Assembly (NCBI GenBank): GCA_016648135.1
Contig: JADDOH010001516.1
Span: 310,001 to 374,000 of the forward strand
Direction of reading: 5' to 3'
Source: Agrypnia vestita
Taxonomy: Eukaryota > Arthropoda > Insecta > Trichoptera > Phryganeidae
Length of the DNA: 64,000 nucleotides
Positions 10,347 to 21,516 of this stretch are shown piece after piece. A model generated the notes under the pieces. It had not been told where the DNA came from. It ran no database searches and was given only the letters and a program-made list of their open reading frames with translations. The position numbers were made by a program, and so were the translations under genes. Numbering within the stretch: the stretch's first letter is position 1; every line of letters begins with the position of its first letter.

Positions 10347-13064
10347 TCAAGGGACAGGAGGGGGGGGGTATATGAGGGAGATTGGTAGGATGTGATCTGG
10401 GTCGTTTAAATGGTCATTATGGCCCAAGTTGGAAATCGAGGGATTTGGGTTAGTTCGGAGGTTCTGGTAAAACTTAGTGGCTAACTCAAGGATATGTTTG
10501 TCTAGTCGTGGTGTATTGGAGTCCCGGTGAATGATGGTGTTTCTCACAAACCACGGGGCTTGGAGTATGTTTCTGAGTATTTTGTTTTGAAAAACTATTA
10601 ACTTTTTTGTGTGTTTTGCCGTGGCCCAGATGGGGCTGGCGTATGTTAGGACTGGGCGGATGAGGGCTTTGTAAAGGAGGAGTTTTGTAGTGGTCTGTAG
10701 TGTGCTATGTTTGTTCAAGAGGCATTGTAAACTGCCTCTTGACGTGTGGGCTTTTTTGAGAGTTGATTTGATGTGTTGCCGCCAGTTAAGGGTTTTGTCC
10801 AACGTTAGTCCGAGGTATTTGATGTGTGCGTGCCATTTTATATTTGTGTTATATAGTGAGACTGCGCCTTTGGGATGGCGGCCTCGATTGGTTTTTTTCC
10901 TTCTGGAGAAGAAAATGGCTGCACTTTTGGTTGGGTTAATGGCTATTCGCCATTTGTCAAACCAACGTTGGAGAATGTTCATGTGTGATTGGAGACGATT
11001 GGTGATGGTTTGAGAGTGTGTGGATTGAGTGAGTATGGCGGTGTCGTCGGCGTATAGTGCAAGTTTAGTGTAACTATCAGTCGGCCGGGGCATGTCATTT
11101 GTGTAGACATTGAAGAGGAGGGGTGATAGTAGTGATCCTTGGGGGACACCGGCCCGCATATACCTTAGGGAGGAGAAAGTATCGTTTTTGAATTTTACTT
11201 TAAAGGCGCGATTCCTCAAGAAGGATTTGAGGATGCCGAATAATTGGGGGTGGATGTTTGCAATGTGCAGTTTATAAAGTAGGCCGTTGTGCCAGACTTT
11301 ATCGAACGCCTTTGCTACATCCAAGAATATAGCGCCGGTGGATAATTTTTTCCGGAAGCCTTCAGAGATGAACTCTACCACTCTGAGGAGTTGGTGTAGA
11401 GTGGAGTGAAAGGGTCTGAATCCATGCTGTTCATCTGGGATAGAATTGATAAGGTCTTGTTGGTTAGTTAGACGAAGTAGGACTATTTTTTCGAAGATTT
11501 TTCCCACGTTGGAGAGGAGGCTGATTGGTCTGTAGTTTTCACAGAAAAGGGGGTCTTTACCGGCTTTGTGAATTAAGATGACGTTTGCGGTCTTCCACGC
11601 TTTTGGAAAGTACTGCAAACGGAAAGCTGAGTTGATAAGATACGTGAGAAATAGGAAACCTTTTGGTGGAAGAAGTTTGAGGGCTTTATTGGGGATGCCG
11701 TCGGGGCCGGGGGCTTTTTTATTTTGCCGGGATTTGATGATTTTTTTAATTTCTTCAGGGGAGGTGAATAGGGCATTTTCCGACGGTGGGGATTTTTTGA
11801 TGCTATTGACATAGTTGTTTATGAAGTCGATGTGGGAGTGGTCAGCTCTGTTTTGATTGGTTACGAATTGCAGTTCAAGGCTGTCTGCGAATGCTTCGGC
11901 CTTGTCTGCATCTTCGTGAAGGAGACCCGAGGGGGCATGGATGGGGGTGTTAATATTTTTAGGTGCTCGAAGTGCTTTGGTTAATTTCCAAAGTGAGCCA
12001 TTTTGGGTGTTCAGAGATTGGAGTTTGTATTGCCAATTCTCGTCTTTTAGCGTTTTTAGAGCTGACCTGATTTTTTGTTGGAGTTTATTTGCGAGACTCT
12101 TGTCGCAGGGGTCGCCGTATTTCTGCCAGTTTCGTCTGGCACGATTTTTGGCTCGAATTAGTGACTTGATGTTATTTGGGAGATAAGGTGTGCGGGGGGG
12201 TATCGGGGGGGGGGGTTTAGATGCTTCAGACATAGCGGTGGTTATGATTTTTTCGAAACTAGTGATGTTTTGATCTAGTTCTGAAGAGCTGAAGGCTTGG
12301 GGAGGAGTGGAGAATTTGTTGCGAATGATTTCTTCGTAGGATTGCCAATTTATTAAATTATTTGAGGGGGGGGGTGGGGGGGTATTTTGAAAATCATAGA
12401 TTTCTAGGAAAACAGGGTTGTGGTCTGAATTTAATTCATTCGCAGTGAAAATAGAGTGCGACCATGTGAATTTTTTTAAAAGTGCTATGTCTAGAATGTC
12501 GGGACGATGCCCGGCATGTGAAAAATGGGTCGGTTTTTGTGGGGCGATGACTGATAGATTGCGGGATTTTGCGTAATTGTAGAGAGTTCTGCCGTTAGCG
12601 TTCGTCCGCCTGCAATTCCAGGTTGAGTGTTTGCAATTGAAGTCTCCAGCTAGAATTGCAGGCATGTCGCCCGCCAATAGCAGGTCAAGATCTTGGGGTG
12701 GTATGTGGTTTGGCGGGTTGTAAATACTGTTTATGCGAAGGGGACCGGAATGTTTAGTGTAAATAGTGATCGAGGTGGACTCTGTGTGAATGAGTGACGA
12801 CGGGGTTGGGTTGGCGGTGTGAGCGATGTTACGTTTCACGTAAATCGCTGTGCCGCCTCCCCTACCCGTCAGTCTGTCGTTTCTGTAACAGGTGTAGTTT
12901 GGGATATTGATTGTATGTGACGGTTTTAGATGAGTTTCACTGACTAGAAAGAGATCGACACGGTAGCGACTCGTGAAGTCGGCTAATTCGTATCGGTCTC
13001 TCTCCAGTCCGTTCGCATTCCAAAAAGCGATGTGTAGGTTTGTGGGGAGGTTTGTGTTAGCCAT
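10347..13064 (-). CDS. Jockey-clade ORF2: endonuclease and reverse transcriptase, 905 aa
   Basis: The protein begins with an APE-type endonuclease (about residues 10-225): LHIAFWNANGL, the catalytic glutamate in VSETHLKP, AGDFNCKHS, and NSDHNPV near its end. The RT domain follows, with KKAPGPDGIPNKALK, NYRPISLLS, GFRPFHSTLHQL, AFDKVWHNGLL, GVPQGSLLSP and the active site YADDTAI at about residue 671. After it comes a typical thumb segment (KYLGLTLDKTLNWRQHI). It starts 1 base after the ORF1 stop, so translation probably depends on reinitiation. The family copies its RNA at a nicked target by target-primed reverse transcription. The frame is uninterrupted. Confidence 0.96.
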   Translation of the reverse strand: MANTNLPTNLHIAFWNANGLERDRYELADFTSRYRVDLFLVSETHLKPSHTINIPNYTCYRNDRLTGRGGGTAIYVKRNIAHTANPTPSSLIHTESTSITIYTKHSGPLRINSIYNPPNHIPPQDLDLLLAGDMPAILAGDFNCKHSTWNCRRTNANGRTLYNYAKSRNLSVIAPQKPTHFSHAGHRPDILDIALLKKFTWSHSIFTANELNSDHNPVFLEIYDFQNTPPPPPSNNLINWQSYEEIIRNKFSTPPQAFSSSELDQNITSFEKIITTAMSEASKPPPPIPPRTPYLPNNIKSLIRAKNRARRNWQKYGDPCDKSLANKLQQKIRSALKTLKDENWQYKLQSLNTQNGSLWKLTKALRAPKNINTPIHAPSGLLHEDADKAEAFADSLELQFVTNQNRADHSHIDFINNYVNSIKKSPPSENALFTSPEEIKKIIKSRQNKKAPGPDGIPNKALKLLPPKGFLFLTYLINSAFRLQYFPKAWKTANVILIHKAGKDPLFCENYRPISLLSNVGKIFEKIVLLRLTNQQDLINSIPDEQHGFRPFHSTLHQLLRVVEFISEGFRKKLSTGAIFLDVAKAFDKVWHNGLLYKLHIANIHPQLFGILKSFLRNRAFKVKFKNDTFSSLRYMRAGVPQGSLLSPLLFNVYTNDMPRPTDSYTKLALYADDTAILTQSTHSQTITNRLQSHMNILQRWFDKWRIAINPTKSAAIFFSRRKKTNRGRHPKGAVSLYNTNIKWHAHIKYLGLTLDKTLNWRQHIKSTLKKAHTSRGSLQCLLNKHSTLQTTTKLLLYKALIRPVLTYASPIWATAKHTKKLIVFQNKILRNILQAPWFVRNTIIHRDSNTPRLDKHILELATKFYQNLRTNPNPSISNLGHNDHLNDPDHILPISLIYPPPPVP

Positions 13065-13065
13065 T

Positions 13066-14553
13066 TCAGTTGTTAAGGAATGACAGGAGGGGTAGGAAGC
13101 GGTGTGATTCTGAAATCACCAGTGAGATTATGTCGCTGGTAGATGTGGCTGCAAGAAGTCTAGGAAGAATTTCGATCAAGATGTTGAGGATCTGTTTGAG
13201 GTTGGGGCTTTGTAGAAGTGATATAAGTGTATTAAGACCATTTGGAATGGAATTAGTTGGGGGGGTGGGGGGGGGTGGGCTGGGTGGGGTGGTGGGGGCG
13301 TTACTGGTGAGCGATGCGGTGGCTTGGGCGTAAGAGGTGTTGGGGTTTACGAGTCGGGCTGGGCGGGTGTTGGGGGGGGGGGGTAGGTATGTTACCTCAG
13401 ATAACGGAGTACGGGGGTGTGCGTTGTGTAATCTCGGGAAGTGGGTGCAGCCCTTGTAGTTCGCTGTGTGGTCACCCGCACAGTTGGCACATTTGGCTGG
13501 TCCGTCTTCTTTTTTCTTTAGGCATGATGATGTGTGGTGGTCATCTGCACATTTTACGCATTTAGGTGGGGCTCTGCACATGGCTGCGGAGTGGTTGAAT
13601 AATTGGCATCTATGGCATTGGCTGGGGCCTGGCTTCCTCCGGAGTTTTTCAACCTGGACGCGGAGATAGAAGAGAGAGGTGAGATTGAAGATCTCTTTAC
13701 CTTCCGGTGAGTTAGAGGTCTGGACTAAAACTAGTGGCATGGGACGTCTGGTGGGTCCCGTCTTCATTCGATTTACCGCGACTATGGGGTATTTTTGTTT
13801 CAGTTCAGCTTCGATTTCTTCGTCGCTGATATCAATTGGGATACCTCTCAGTACCGCTTTGATTGATTTCTCTTCTTGAAGAGTGAAGGAGTGGAAGGGC
13901 ACACCTGAGTTCTCGAGGAAAGTGGTGGCTTGTCTGAAGCTATCCTTGTTTTTGACTTGGAGGTTAACCCCCAATTTATTGATTTTCGCTGACTCGATGG
14001 CGATGCCAGCCGTTTTCATTGTATGTGATAACCTGATCCAGTTATCGTTTCTTCTTATAATGATGGGAGGTATGTTGGTCTTCTTGGGTGGAGGGGGGGG
14101 GGGTGCGGTGGTATTGGTTTGAGTGGTGTCTTCCTCCATTTCGTTTTCTTGATCGCTGTCAGTGTCGGAATTTTCTGATAGGTTCTCAAATCTGTTTGAG
14201 ATGGCGAGTGGTGTGGTTTTTGAGTTAATTCTTTTGGAGTGGCGTCGTGCCTGTGGTGTGGAGGGTGGGGATGGTGAATCATCTTTCCTTCTTTTTTTGG
14301 AAGTGGCTTTCTGCCATTCCGATTGTGGGATGGTCGTGGTGCTGCTGGATGTAGAGGGTGCGGAGAGTATCGGTTGCAGGTTTGTGGAGGTTCCGGGTTG
14401 ATTCGTTTTTTGCAGGATGGCGGCTGTAGCGGCTTCACTAGCAATTTTCGCTTTGCGTGGTTTGGCGGAGTAGGCGTCTAACATCTCGAGAATTTCTTCG
14501 GGTTTCAGATCCCTGAGCCGTTTGTTGATGGAGGCTATATTGGAGTTAGCCAT
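13066..14553 (-). CDS. Jockey-clade ORF1: gag-like RNA-binding protein, about 495 aa
   Basis: I chose the ATG at 14553 (MANSNIASINKR); the frame is open to 14616, but the upstream 21 codons look like leader sequence. The middle and C-terminal part carries three zinc knuckles: CHRCQLFNHSAAMC, CVKCADDHHTSSC and CANCAGDHTANYKGC. This arrangement is typical of Jockey and I clades. Long Pro/Thr/Ser-rich stretches lie on both sides. It packages element RNA. The stop codon nearly touches the ORF2 start. Confidence 0.93.
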   Translation of the reverse strand: MANSNIASINKRLRDLKPEEILEMLDAYSAKPRKAKIASEAATAAILQKTNQPGTSTNLQPILSAPSTSSSTTTIPQSEWQKATSKKRRKDDSPSPPSTPQARRHSKRINSKTTPLAISNRFENLSENSDTDSDQENEMEEDTTQTNTTAPPPPPPKKTNIPPIIIRRNDNWIRLSHTMKTAGIAIESAKINKLGVNLQVKNKDSFRQATTFLENSGVPFHSFTLQEEKSIKAVLRGIPIDISDEEIEAELKQKYPIVAVNRMKTGPTRRPMPLVLVQTSNSPEGKEIFNLTSLFYLRVQVEKLRRKPGPSQCHRCQLFNHSAAMCRAPPKCVKCADDHHTSSCLKKKEDGPAKCANCAGDHTANYKGCTHFPRLHNAHPRTPLSEVTYLPPPPNTRPARLVNPNTSYAQATASLTSNAPTTPPSPPPPTPPTNSIPNGLNTLISLLQSPNLKQILNILIEILPRLLAATSTSDIISLVISESHRFLPLLSFLNN

Positions 14554-15182
14554 TTTGTTAGAATGAGTTGAGCACAATAAAAAGTTATTTGATAAAAAAT
14601 GGTTATAGTAGGTCACTTAGTGTCTCTTTCACTTGGTTTAAAAATTTTGAGGGCGGGCTCGACTCTGGTATATTGTTCCAAGAGGAGGACACACGCTGGC
14701 GATGGTTTGGTACAAGTCACTTTAATAAAACACTGAAGAAAGTTCATGGGCTCGACACAGTGAAGATAAAATTTTCACTGTGGAGACAACCGGATGACTT
14801 AGGCACTTTGAGTTTATACGCACTTTGGAAAACACTTTGTGGTAATCGCGGGTAAATCCCAAAAACGGGCGGGCGGCCGCCGGCCCGACATTTCACAAGG
14901 ACTGTACTTCACAGGATCGGAAGAGTCTAGTGTCCGGGCGATGTTGTTCTACAGCTAGTTGGAAGCAGTATGCGCGCGCGGCCCCCCTCCAGTCGCGGCA
15001 ACAGCCGCTGGGCACTGACTTGCGCGCGCTTCGAGCGGCAACCCGATTTTCAGTAGCGGCATACACGCCTCGTCTCCAATGCAATTTTCTGTATGTAGCG
15101 GCTGATTTATTGTGGACACGCGCCGCTCATAGTGGTCATGTTATGTTCTCATTTTTTACATGGCTCAACCCTGTCCGTTCCA

Positions 15183-15196
15183 TACTCCCCCCGTGT
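15183..15196 (-). other. Polypurine tract of the BEL/Pao element
   Basis: The minus strand reads CACGGGGGGAGTA and then TGGAACGG, which starts the LTR. This is the expected plus-strand priming site directly before a 3' LTR. Confidence 0.75.
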
Positions 15197-15242
15197 GGCC
15201 TGCCCGCACTTATCAGGAGGACAGGGTATGCTGCCAGCGCCC

Positions 15243-16919
15243 TTATGCTGGATTCCCCTTCAGCATGATTATTCTTGTGGCTGGTCGAGTATAATCGCCC
15301 GCAGCTGTGCGTACTCGGACGACTCGAATTTGTCCATCGGGCGCCGGGCGGGCTTCCAAAATTCGCCCTCTGGGCCAGGTGTTGCGGGGCAGCGCGGGAT
15401 CTGCGATGACGGCCATCTCGCCTTCCTTAATTGCGGGCGCGGGCTCCTGCCATTTATTTCGGCGCGCCAATGTCGGCAAGTACTCTTTCATCCACCGCCG
15501 CCAGAATAAATCGGCCATCTGTTGCGATATTCTCCACTGTCTTTTCAGGCATACATTTTCATCTAGCGCCCCGTATACCGCCAAATGTGAATTGCGGCCG
15601 GTCGCTCCCAGCAACAGATGGTTCGGCGTAAGAGGCGCGTCATCCTTCGGATCAACCGATACATGCGTCAACGGACGGCTATTAACAGTATATTCGGCCT
15701 CAGCCAACAGAGTCCTCAAGGTTTCTTCCCGCGGTGCCCGCTCCTTCAAAGTAGCCTCCAACGCCCGCTTCACGGCGCGTACTAGGCTCTCCCAGGCGCC
15801 ACCCATATGTGGGGCGAAGGGGGGGTTGAAGTTCCATTCAACCCCGCTCTCCGCGAGGTGCCCATGCATCCGCGGGTCACTTCTCAAATCTTTCAGCGCG
15901 GCTGCCATCTCTTTTTCCGCGCCTCGAAAATTGGTTCCATTATCTGAATATAGTAGGCGCGGATGCCCGCGCCGCGCTGCCATTCGCCTTATAGCGAGGA
16001 TGGCCGAGTCTGCAGACAAAGACTCGGCGATTTCCAAATGTACGGCGCGCGTTGTGAGGCATGTAAATAGCGCGCCGTACCGCTTCTCTCTTCGCCGGCC
16101 GATAGTCACCTGCATTGGGCCAAAATAATCGAGTCCACAATGGTAAAAAGCGGGAGTCTTGTAAGCCAGTCGGCAATCTGGCATTTGACCCATTAACGGC
16201 GGTTGCGGCTGGCTTTTTCTGTTTCGGCACGCTTGGCATTCATATTTCACCCGGCGCACTGTGGGTCTCAATTTTAAAATATAAAAATTCTCCCGCACAT
16301 CTACCACAGTTTTCTCAGTGCCCGGGTGATTTTCCTTCTCATGATAATGCCTTATCATCAAGCGGGCATACGGGTGAGAGCCGTCCAATACTACCGGCGC
16401 CCTCAAGCCGGCCGGTATTTCATGCACCGCGGTCTGCTCGAGCCGCGAGCCCATCCGTATAACTCCATATTCATCTAGGCGCGGCGTCAGTGGATACAGC
16501 CGGCTGGTCCTTGGGACGGCTCCACCGCGGTGTAAAATTTTTATCTCCGTGCCGAACGCCTCCGCCTGAGAATGCAATATCCATGCGCACTCGGCTGCTA
16601 TTCTTTCGTCGCAGGTGACATCTCGGCCGGACCGCTCTTCAGCGCGGCGGCGGCAATTCCAAATGAAGCGCCTTATCCATGCCGCGGTGCGCACCAATTT
16701 TGTCCATGATGAGAAGCGCTTTATATCGGGCAATGCTCCCCCCGTGGGCGTTCTTCCGGTCACCAAAACAATATCTGCTCTTTTTTCCAGTACTGTGTTA
16801 TCTGGTTGCCGCCGGCGGCTCTCTTGCGGCCACGCCGACTCTCCCCGGTGTAGAGTCAGGGCCGCTGAACCACATACCATTAGCGGCCAAATCTGGGAGT
16901 TCGCCGTCCCGTGTCCCAA
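15243..16919 (-). pseudogene. BEL/Pao integrase region
   Basis: An open frame of 558 codons. It holds a zinc-binding HHCC module (HYHEKENHPG...CQACRNRK), then the DDE core: GLDYFGPM, LYSDNGTNF, and the glutamate in FAPHMGGAWESLVRAVK. A chromatin-type C-terminal tail follows. The frame extends upstream to 16919, but the natural protein enters it from another frame at about 16800, so the copy is broken there. The stop at 15243 lies about 50 bases before the polypurine tract. Confidence 0.9.
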
Positions 16920-16950
16920 TATCAGCGGGATTATGTTTAGTGTGCCTACG

Positions 16951-17691
16951 GTTAGAACGGTATCTTACGCAGAAGCAGCCAAAAGTACGAGCACTGTCAG
17001 AATAAATGGGGAGCAAAGAGAGGTGGGTCCTCCACCTCCTGCGGTCCTCATTTATCCACAAAATCCTGAGGGAGAGACCGCTGATAAAACGAAGCAGAAA
17101 ATGATGGAGATATTAAAACCGGCTGATGACGGCTTCCAACCAGTCAGAGTCAGAAGAATACGTGGCGCTGGAGTGCTTCTGGAGACGTCCAATCGCAACG
17201 GATTAGAAGCTGTTAAAGCAGCAAAGGACAGGCTGGAAACTGAAGGCTTGAAGCTGGTAGAGCCCAGAGGAAAATTACCAAGAATAGTAATCTATGATGT
17301 TCCGCGGACCAATGAGGAAAAAGATATTATTGAAGATATTTATACATCGAACGTACAAGGAAAAATAACAATTACGAAAGAAGAATTTATTAACACAACT
17401 AGACGCGTCTCCATGTTTGGTAAGAGAGATGGATCAACAGTTAATAGTATTTTCTACGTGCTTCCAGAAGTACGACGCATTTTATTGGAGGCGGGTATGT
17501 GCTTCCTAGGATGGCAGGCGTGCCGCACCAGGGATTATATTGGCGCAACTCGTTGTTTTAAGTGCCACCTTTACGGCCATCTCAGTAAATTCTGTAATCA
17601 GGCAAAAGAAACATGTCGACACTGCGCGGAAGAGGGACATAATACTGAGCAATGCCCTAACAAGGCCAAACCGGAACTACGTGCTACGTGA
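16951..17691 (+). pseudogene. R1-clade ORF1, C-terminal part
   Basis: It starts inside the protein at VRTVSYAEAAKS, with no start codon of its own. It ends with two zinc knuckles, CFKCHLYGHLSKFC and CRHCAEEGHNTEQC (both CX2CX4HX4C), as in R1-clade gag proteins. The frame remains open to the stop at 17691. Confidence 0.85.
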
Positions 17692-17800
17692 AGGTGTGCT
17701 ACGTGTACAAAATTCAAAAAGAGTGCCGACCATTCAACAGGAAGTGCAGTATGCCCAGCATACAAGGCGGCGGTGGAATTGGCTGTTAAAACAACCAATT

Positions 17801-20800
17801 ATGGCTAGGAGAGGCATAAGGATCGGCCAGGTTAATGTCGGAAGATCGCGCGCTGCATCTCTTGAGATGCAGCGTGTGATTCAAGACTTAGATCTCTCGA
17901 TTGCACTAATGCAGGAGCAATACACTTGGAAGAACAGATCGCCCGGGATTGAGGCACCACTCTTGATGGTTGAGGAGGGAGTGTCGCCGGGTGCAGGTGT
18001 TATGGTCGACACTTGTCGGCTAAAACCGCTGTGCCTGTCACACCTCTCTGATAGGCATCGGGTGTGTGTATCTGTTATGCTGGAGGGGACCGAGATATAC
18101 TTCATCTCGGTCTACTTCAAGTATGGCGACCCGGTGGGTCCCCACATCCTGGGACTCTCCCGTACTCTGGACAGTCTGAAAGGGAAGCATGTGATAATTG
18201 GGGGTGACTTTAATGCTCGCTCTCCTCTGTGGCATGTTAATTCCACATCACCGGGGAGTTACGAACGGAGAGTAGCCGTTGAGGAGTTCATAGCTGGTTT
18301 TGGATTGAACATCCTCAACGAACCCGGCTATCCTTCGACTTTCTCTAGCGCTGCAGGAGGGGAGAGCAGCATTGATCTCACCCTATGTACGGATAATGTG
18401 TTAGGGCTTGTCGGGGAGTGGAAGGTGTTGGACGGGGTCATTAATAGTGATCACCGTCTGATAACTTTCGCTCTCAGCCTGACCCCGGTACTAATTCCAA
18501 GAGATACATGGAAGTTTAAGTCCAGAAATGCGGATTGGGATGCATTCGAGATTATTTTGAAAGATGAATTGAGTGACATCTATGAGAGAAGTGTTAGGAA
18601 CCCAACCCTGGTTGGTGAGTACCTTAATTCCGCAGTCACAAGGTCGGCCGACTTGGCTCTTGGACGCACCCGACCCGGAGGGTCTTTTAAGGCCTGCTGG
18701 TGGACCAGAGAGCTATTTTCGCTTCGGGGTGCCTACCGACGTATCGTAGGGCGTATCGGAGGTGTGGGGCTGTCCGGCGGGGTCTAACTTCTCTTTCGGA
18801 GCAGCTGACCCTACAAGGGGAACTGCGTGCAGCAAGATGTGCTTATTCGGCGGCGATCCGTGAGGCGAAGCGAGCATCTTGGAGGAGGTGGGTCACGGAA
18901 GTGGGGAATGGTAACCCTTGGAAAGTGACAGGCCTTATCAAGGGAGGGGGAAAGAGTGCCGTCACTCTTCTTTCCGGGATTCTTCTCGGGGAAGGGATGA
19001 CGACTGATCTTCCCTCAACCCTTGATGGGTTCTTAGGCAAACTAGTGCCCCTTGAGAGGGTTGACGAGGAGACGGACCATCATAGATTAGTCCGTATGTT
19101 AGCCCGCATCCCGACAAATACAATGCTTCTTGAGGTGCGAGAGCCCCCTCCCATAACTGTGGCGGAGCGGGAGAATGTTTTTCGTAATATTGGTCCAACG
19201 AAGGCCCCGGGGATGGACAGGATTACTGGGGTTATTGCGAAGAATGTCTGGAGATTCGCAAGAGATGAAGTTTTATTTGTAATGAATGAGTGTATGAGAG
19301 TGGGGCATTTCCCAACTATATGGAAGAAGGGGACTCTCTGTGTCATACCCAAGGGGAACAAGAAACCAAGGTCAGATGCAGGCGCGTATCGCCCAATCAC
19401 GCTCCTTCCCGTTTGTGGAAAGGTACTTGAAACGGTGATGCGCAACAGGTTAGAGAGCAATCTTTCGCCTGCCTGCGACCGACAGTTTGGGTTCGTTAGG
19501 GGTAAGTCCACGGAATGTGCTATGATGTATGTACAGACAGGGGTAAGGGACTGTGAGGAGAAGCATGCTATGGGAATTTTCCTGGACATCTCAGGGGCTT
19601 TTGATAATGCCTGGTGGGAGATGATCCTCGCTAAGCTGAAAGTGCGGCGGTGCCCGAGGTACCTCTTGGACCTAGTCAAGAGCTACCTCGGTGATCGAGC
19701 TGCTACGATCAGCTACGCGGGGGTCTCGAGTACCAGACATATTAATATGGGCTGCCCACAGGGTTCGGTCCTTGGACCGACCCTGTGGAACATACTTTTC
19801 GATGACATTCTTCGTCTACCGTTGCCTGAGGGGTGCAACATCGTTGCCTATGCGGATGATTCTGTTGCTCGTATCCGGACGAAGCCGCTTAGTGCTTGAG
19901 GAAAGGAGTAAGAGATCAATTGAGCTGATTGTGGACTGGTGTGCTAGAAATAAGTTGGCTTTGGCGCCTGGCAAAACAGTGGCCATGATGATGAAGGGTG
20001 GTTTGAGTCAGGCGAGGAACCCGGTGGTCAAAATGGGGAGTAAGAACGTGAAATTTGCAAGAGAGGTCAAATGGCTGGGTGTAACGTTCGACCCATCGGG
20101 TTCTTTTCTCACACATGTTAAGGCCACTGCTGACAGAGCGAGAGATTTCTTTGCCTCCATGAAGAGACTTAGTGTCGCTGATTGGGGCATCCGGTCACCG
20201 GCGATGCGCCTCGTATATAGGGCGACATATGTGGCCCAAGTCACATACGCTGCTGAGGTATGGGCTCACAGGCTGAGGACCGGCGTGGTAGCCGCAGCTC
20301 TAAATCGGGGGCAGAGAGTACCCCTGCTGGCTCTGACGGGAGCATATCGGACTGTGTCCAGTGCGGCCCTACCGGTGTTAGCGGGGGTGCTCCCTGCTGA
20401 CTTGGAGGTACTGGAGTTCAGCGCCAGGCGAAGTGTTAGGAGGGGCCTGGAGGTAAACTACTTTGGTAGAACCATCAGGCTCTCGGAGACGTTGCAACAC
20501 CAGGTGTTGGGTCAGAGATTGAGAGAAATATCATGTATAGTTTGGCAAGAAAGATGGGACACGGCCACCACCGGAAGATGGACTCATTCCTTTTTTCCGA
20601 GGGTGGCCGTGAAGGAAAAGGGCAGTGGATATTTTCCGTCGCTGGACCACCACACTGTTCAGATGCTATCGGGACACGGAGAGTTCAGGTCGAAGCTTTT
20701 CGATCTTGGACTCTCCGTTGACCCGTGGTGTGCTTGCGGTCGGGTGGCCCAAACGGCGGAACATATCCTTTGGGAATGTACGATCATGAATGACGCGAGA

Positions 20801-20959
20801 GAGAATATGTTAGCAGGATTAACTGAGTTTGGAATAACCGTGACAGGACGTCCATCCAATGATGTCCTAGTGAGGAATGAAAGGAACTTCGGATGCTTCC
20901 GAGGGTTCATTCGGGTGTGGGTGTCCCGTTGGGAAATCCTGAGGGGATCTGTGCGGTAA
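17801..20959 (+). pseudogene. R1-clade ORF2 (endonuclease and reverse transcriptase), two frameshifts
   Basis: The likely start is ATG 17801 (MARRGIRIGQVNVGRSRAA). The endonuclease runs to about 18480 with LMQEQYTW, IGGDFNARSPLW and NSDHRLI. The first frame ends at 18787. The RT continues in a second frame (18790-19899) with GPTKAPGMDRITG, AYRPITLLP, GFVRGKSTECA, ISGAFDNAWW, GCPQGSVLGP and AYADDSV. A third frame (about 19900-20959) carries the thumb and the terminal Cys-rich motif CACGRVAQTAEHILWEC. The two frame changes make this copy inactive. Confidence 0.9.
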
Positions 20960-21516
20960 GTTTTCTTGTGTATTGGTGGTTTGACTCTGTCATTCCCCGG
21001 TGTTGTGTTAATGTGTGGGCTCCTGCATTGGACGAAGACCTGCCGGTCCTGTGCTTCCCTACCCGGATATCCAAATGTATTTTTTTTTATATCGTCTCTT
21101 TCCCTGTTAAGGGGGTGTCTGTTTGACCTTACCCATCCACTGCCGCCACCGCGAAATTCGTCTACTATGTATTATTTTCTTCTTTTGTTATTACCTTTTC
21201 TGTGTTCTTGTATTATTTTTGTATTATTTCGTATTATTTTGTATTATTATTTTTCTTATTTTGTTATTTTACCTTTTCTTTGTTCTTGAATTTATTTATG
21301 TATTTTTTTTTATGCAATAAAGACGTATCTAATGGTGTCGGTCTGTGAATGGTTTTGTTTTTGCGGCCGTGCCGCCTCGCACCGGTTTATACGACCCGTG
21401 CGGGGCAGCACGGTCTTGCATTGTAGCTAAAAAAATGTCAACCTGGAGACGAATGAGAAGGACCGATATGGGAGCTTTTGCTCATAAAACGGTCCTGGGT
21501 AAGCGGTGGGTACCAT

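Larger units (their letters stand above)
10046..14926 (-). mobile_element. Jockey-clade non-LTR retrotransposon with both ORFs intact
   Basis: The ends are set by comparison with the uninterrupted LTR copy at 23935-23945: the shared sequence stops after AATCTC (10045) and resumes at CTAGTGTCC (14927). Four bases (AGGG) of target appear lost and no target duplication is seen. ORF1 (13066-14553) and ORF2 (10347-13064) are both open. A T-rich zone at 10188-10310 on the plus strand is an A-rich 3' UTR on the element's strand, followed by about 140 more bases of 3' UTR. Intact ORFs suggest a recent insertion, later than the BEL/Pao element it splits. Confidence 0.9.
8284..15182 (-). repeat. 3' LTR of the BEL/Pao element, interrupted by the Jockey-clade insertion
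   Basis: The LTR starts (minus) with TGGAACGG at 15182, just after the polypurine tract. The segments 14927-15182 and 9802-10045 match the 5' LTR copy at 23685-24196 with only scattered differences. The portion 8284-9801 has no copy here, because the 5' LTR is truncated. It does carry a minus-strand TATAAATA at 8612-8619 followed by a pyrimidine-rich leader, and its end reads CCGGAACA on the minus strand. Without the insertion the LTR would be about 2.0 kb. The outer part is inferred. Confidence 0.55.
16951..21512 (+). mobile_element. R1-clade non-LTR retrotransposon inserted in BEL/Pao pol, 5' truncated
   Basis: The BEL/Pao coding sequence breaks off after the residues ...GEIDEL (minus, at about 21520) and resumes at RRHTKHNPADIGTR (about 16950). 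The intervening 4.5 kb on the plus strand holds the end of an R1-type ORF1, an ORF2 with endonuclease and RT, and a 3' UTR of about 550 bases. The N-terminal part of ORF1 is missing. ORF2 has two frame changes, near 18780 and 19890. Exact ends are good to perhaps 10 bases and no target duplication is clear. Confidence 0.85.

Noticed and set aside
10690..14401. Plus-strand open frames opposite the Jockey-clade ORFs
   Set aside because: They are shadows of the intact minus-strand ORF1 and ORF2 and have no family resemblance of their own.
14915..14927. Resemblance of GATCGGAAGAGT to a sequencing-adapter core
   Set aside because: Only about 11 bases match, it lies exactly at the 5' end of a well-defined Jockey-clade insertion, and genomic sequence continues normally on both sides. 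Chance or a true element end is more likely than contamination.
15307..16128. 273-codon plus-strand frame opposite the BEL/Pao integrase
   Set aside because: It is a shadow of the integrase frame; the minus strand carries the conserved HHCC and DDE motifs.
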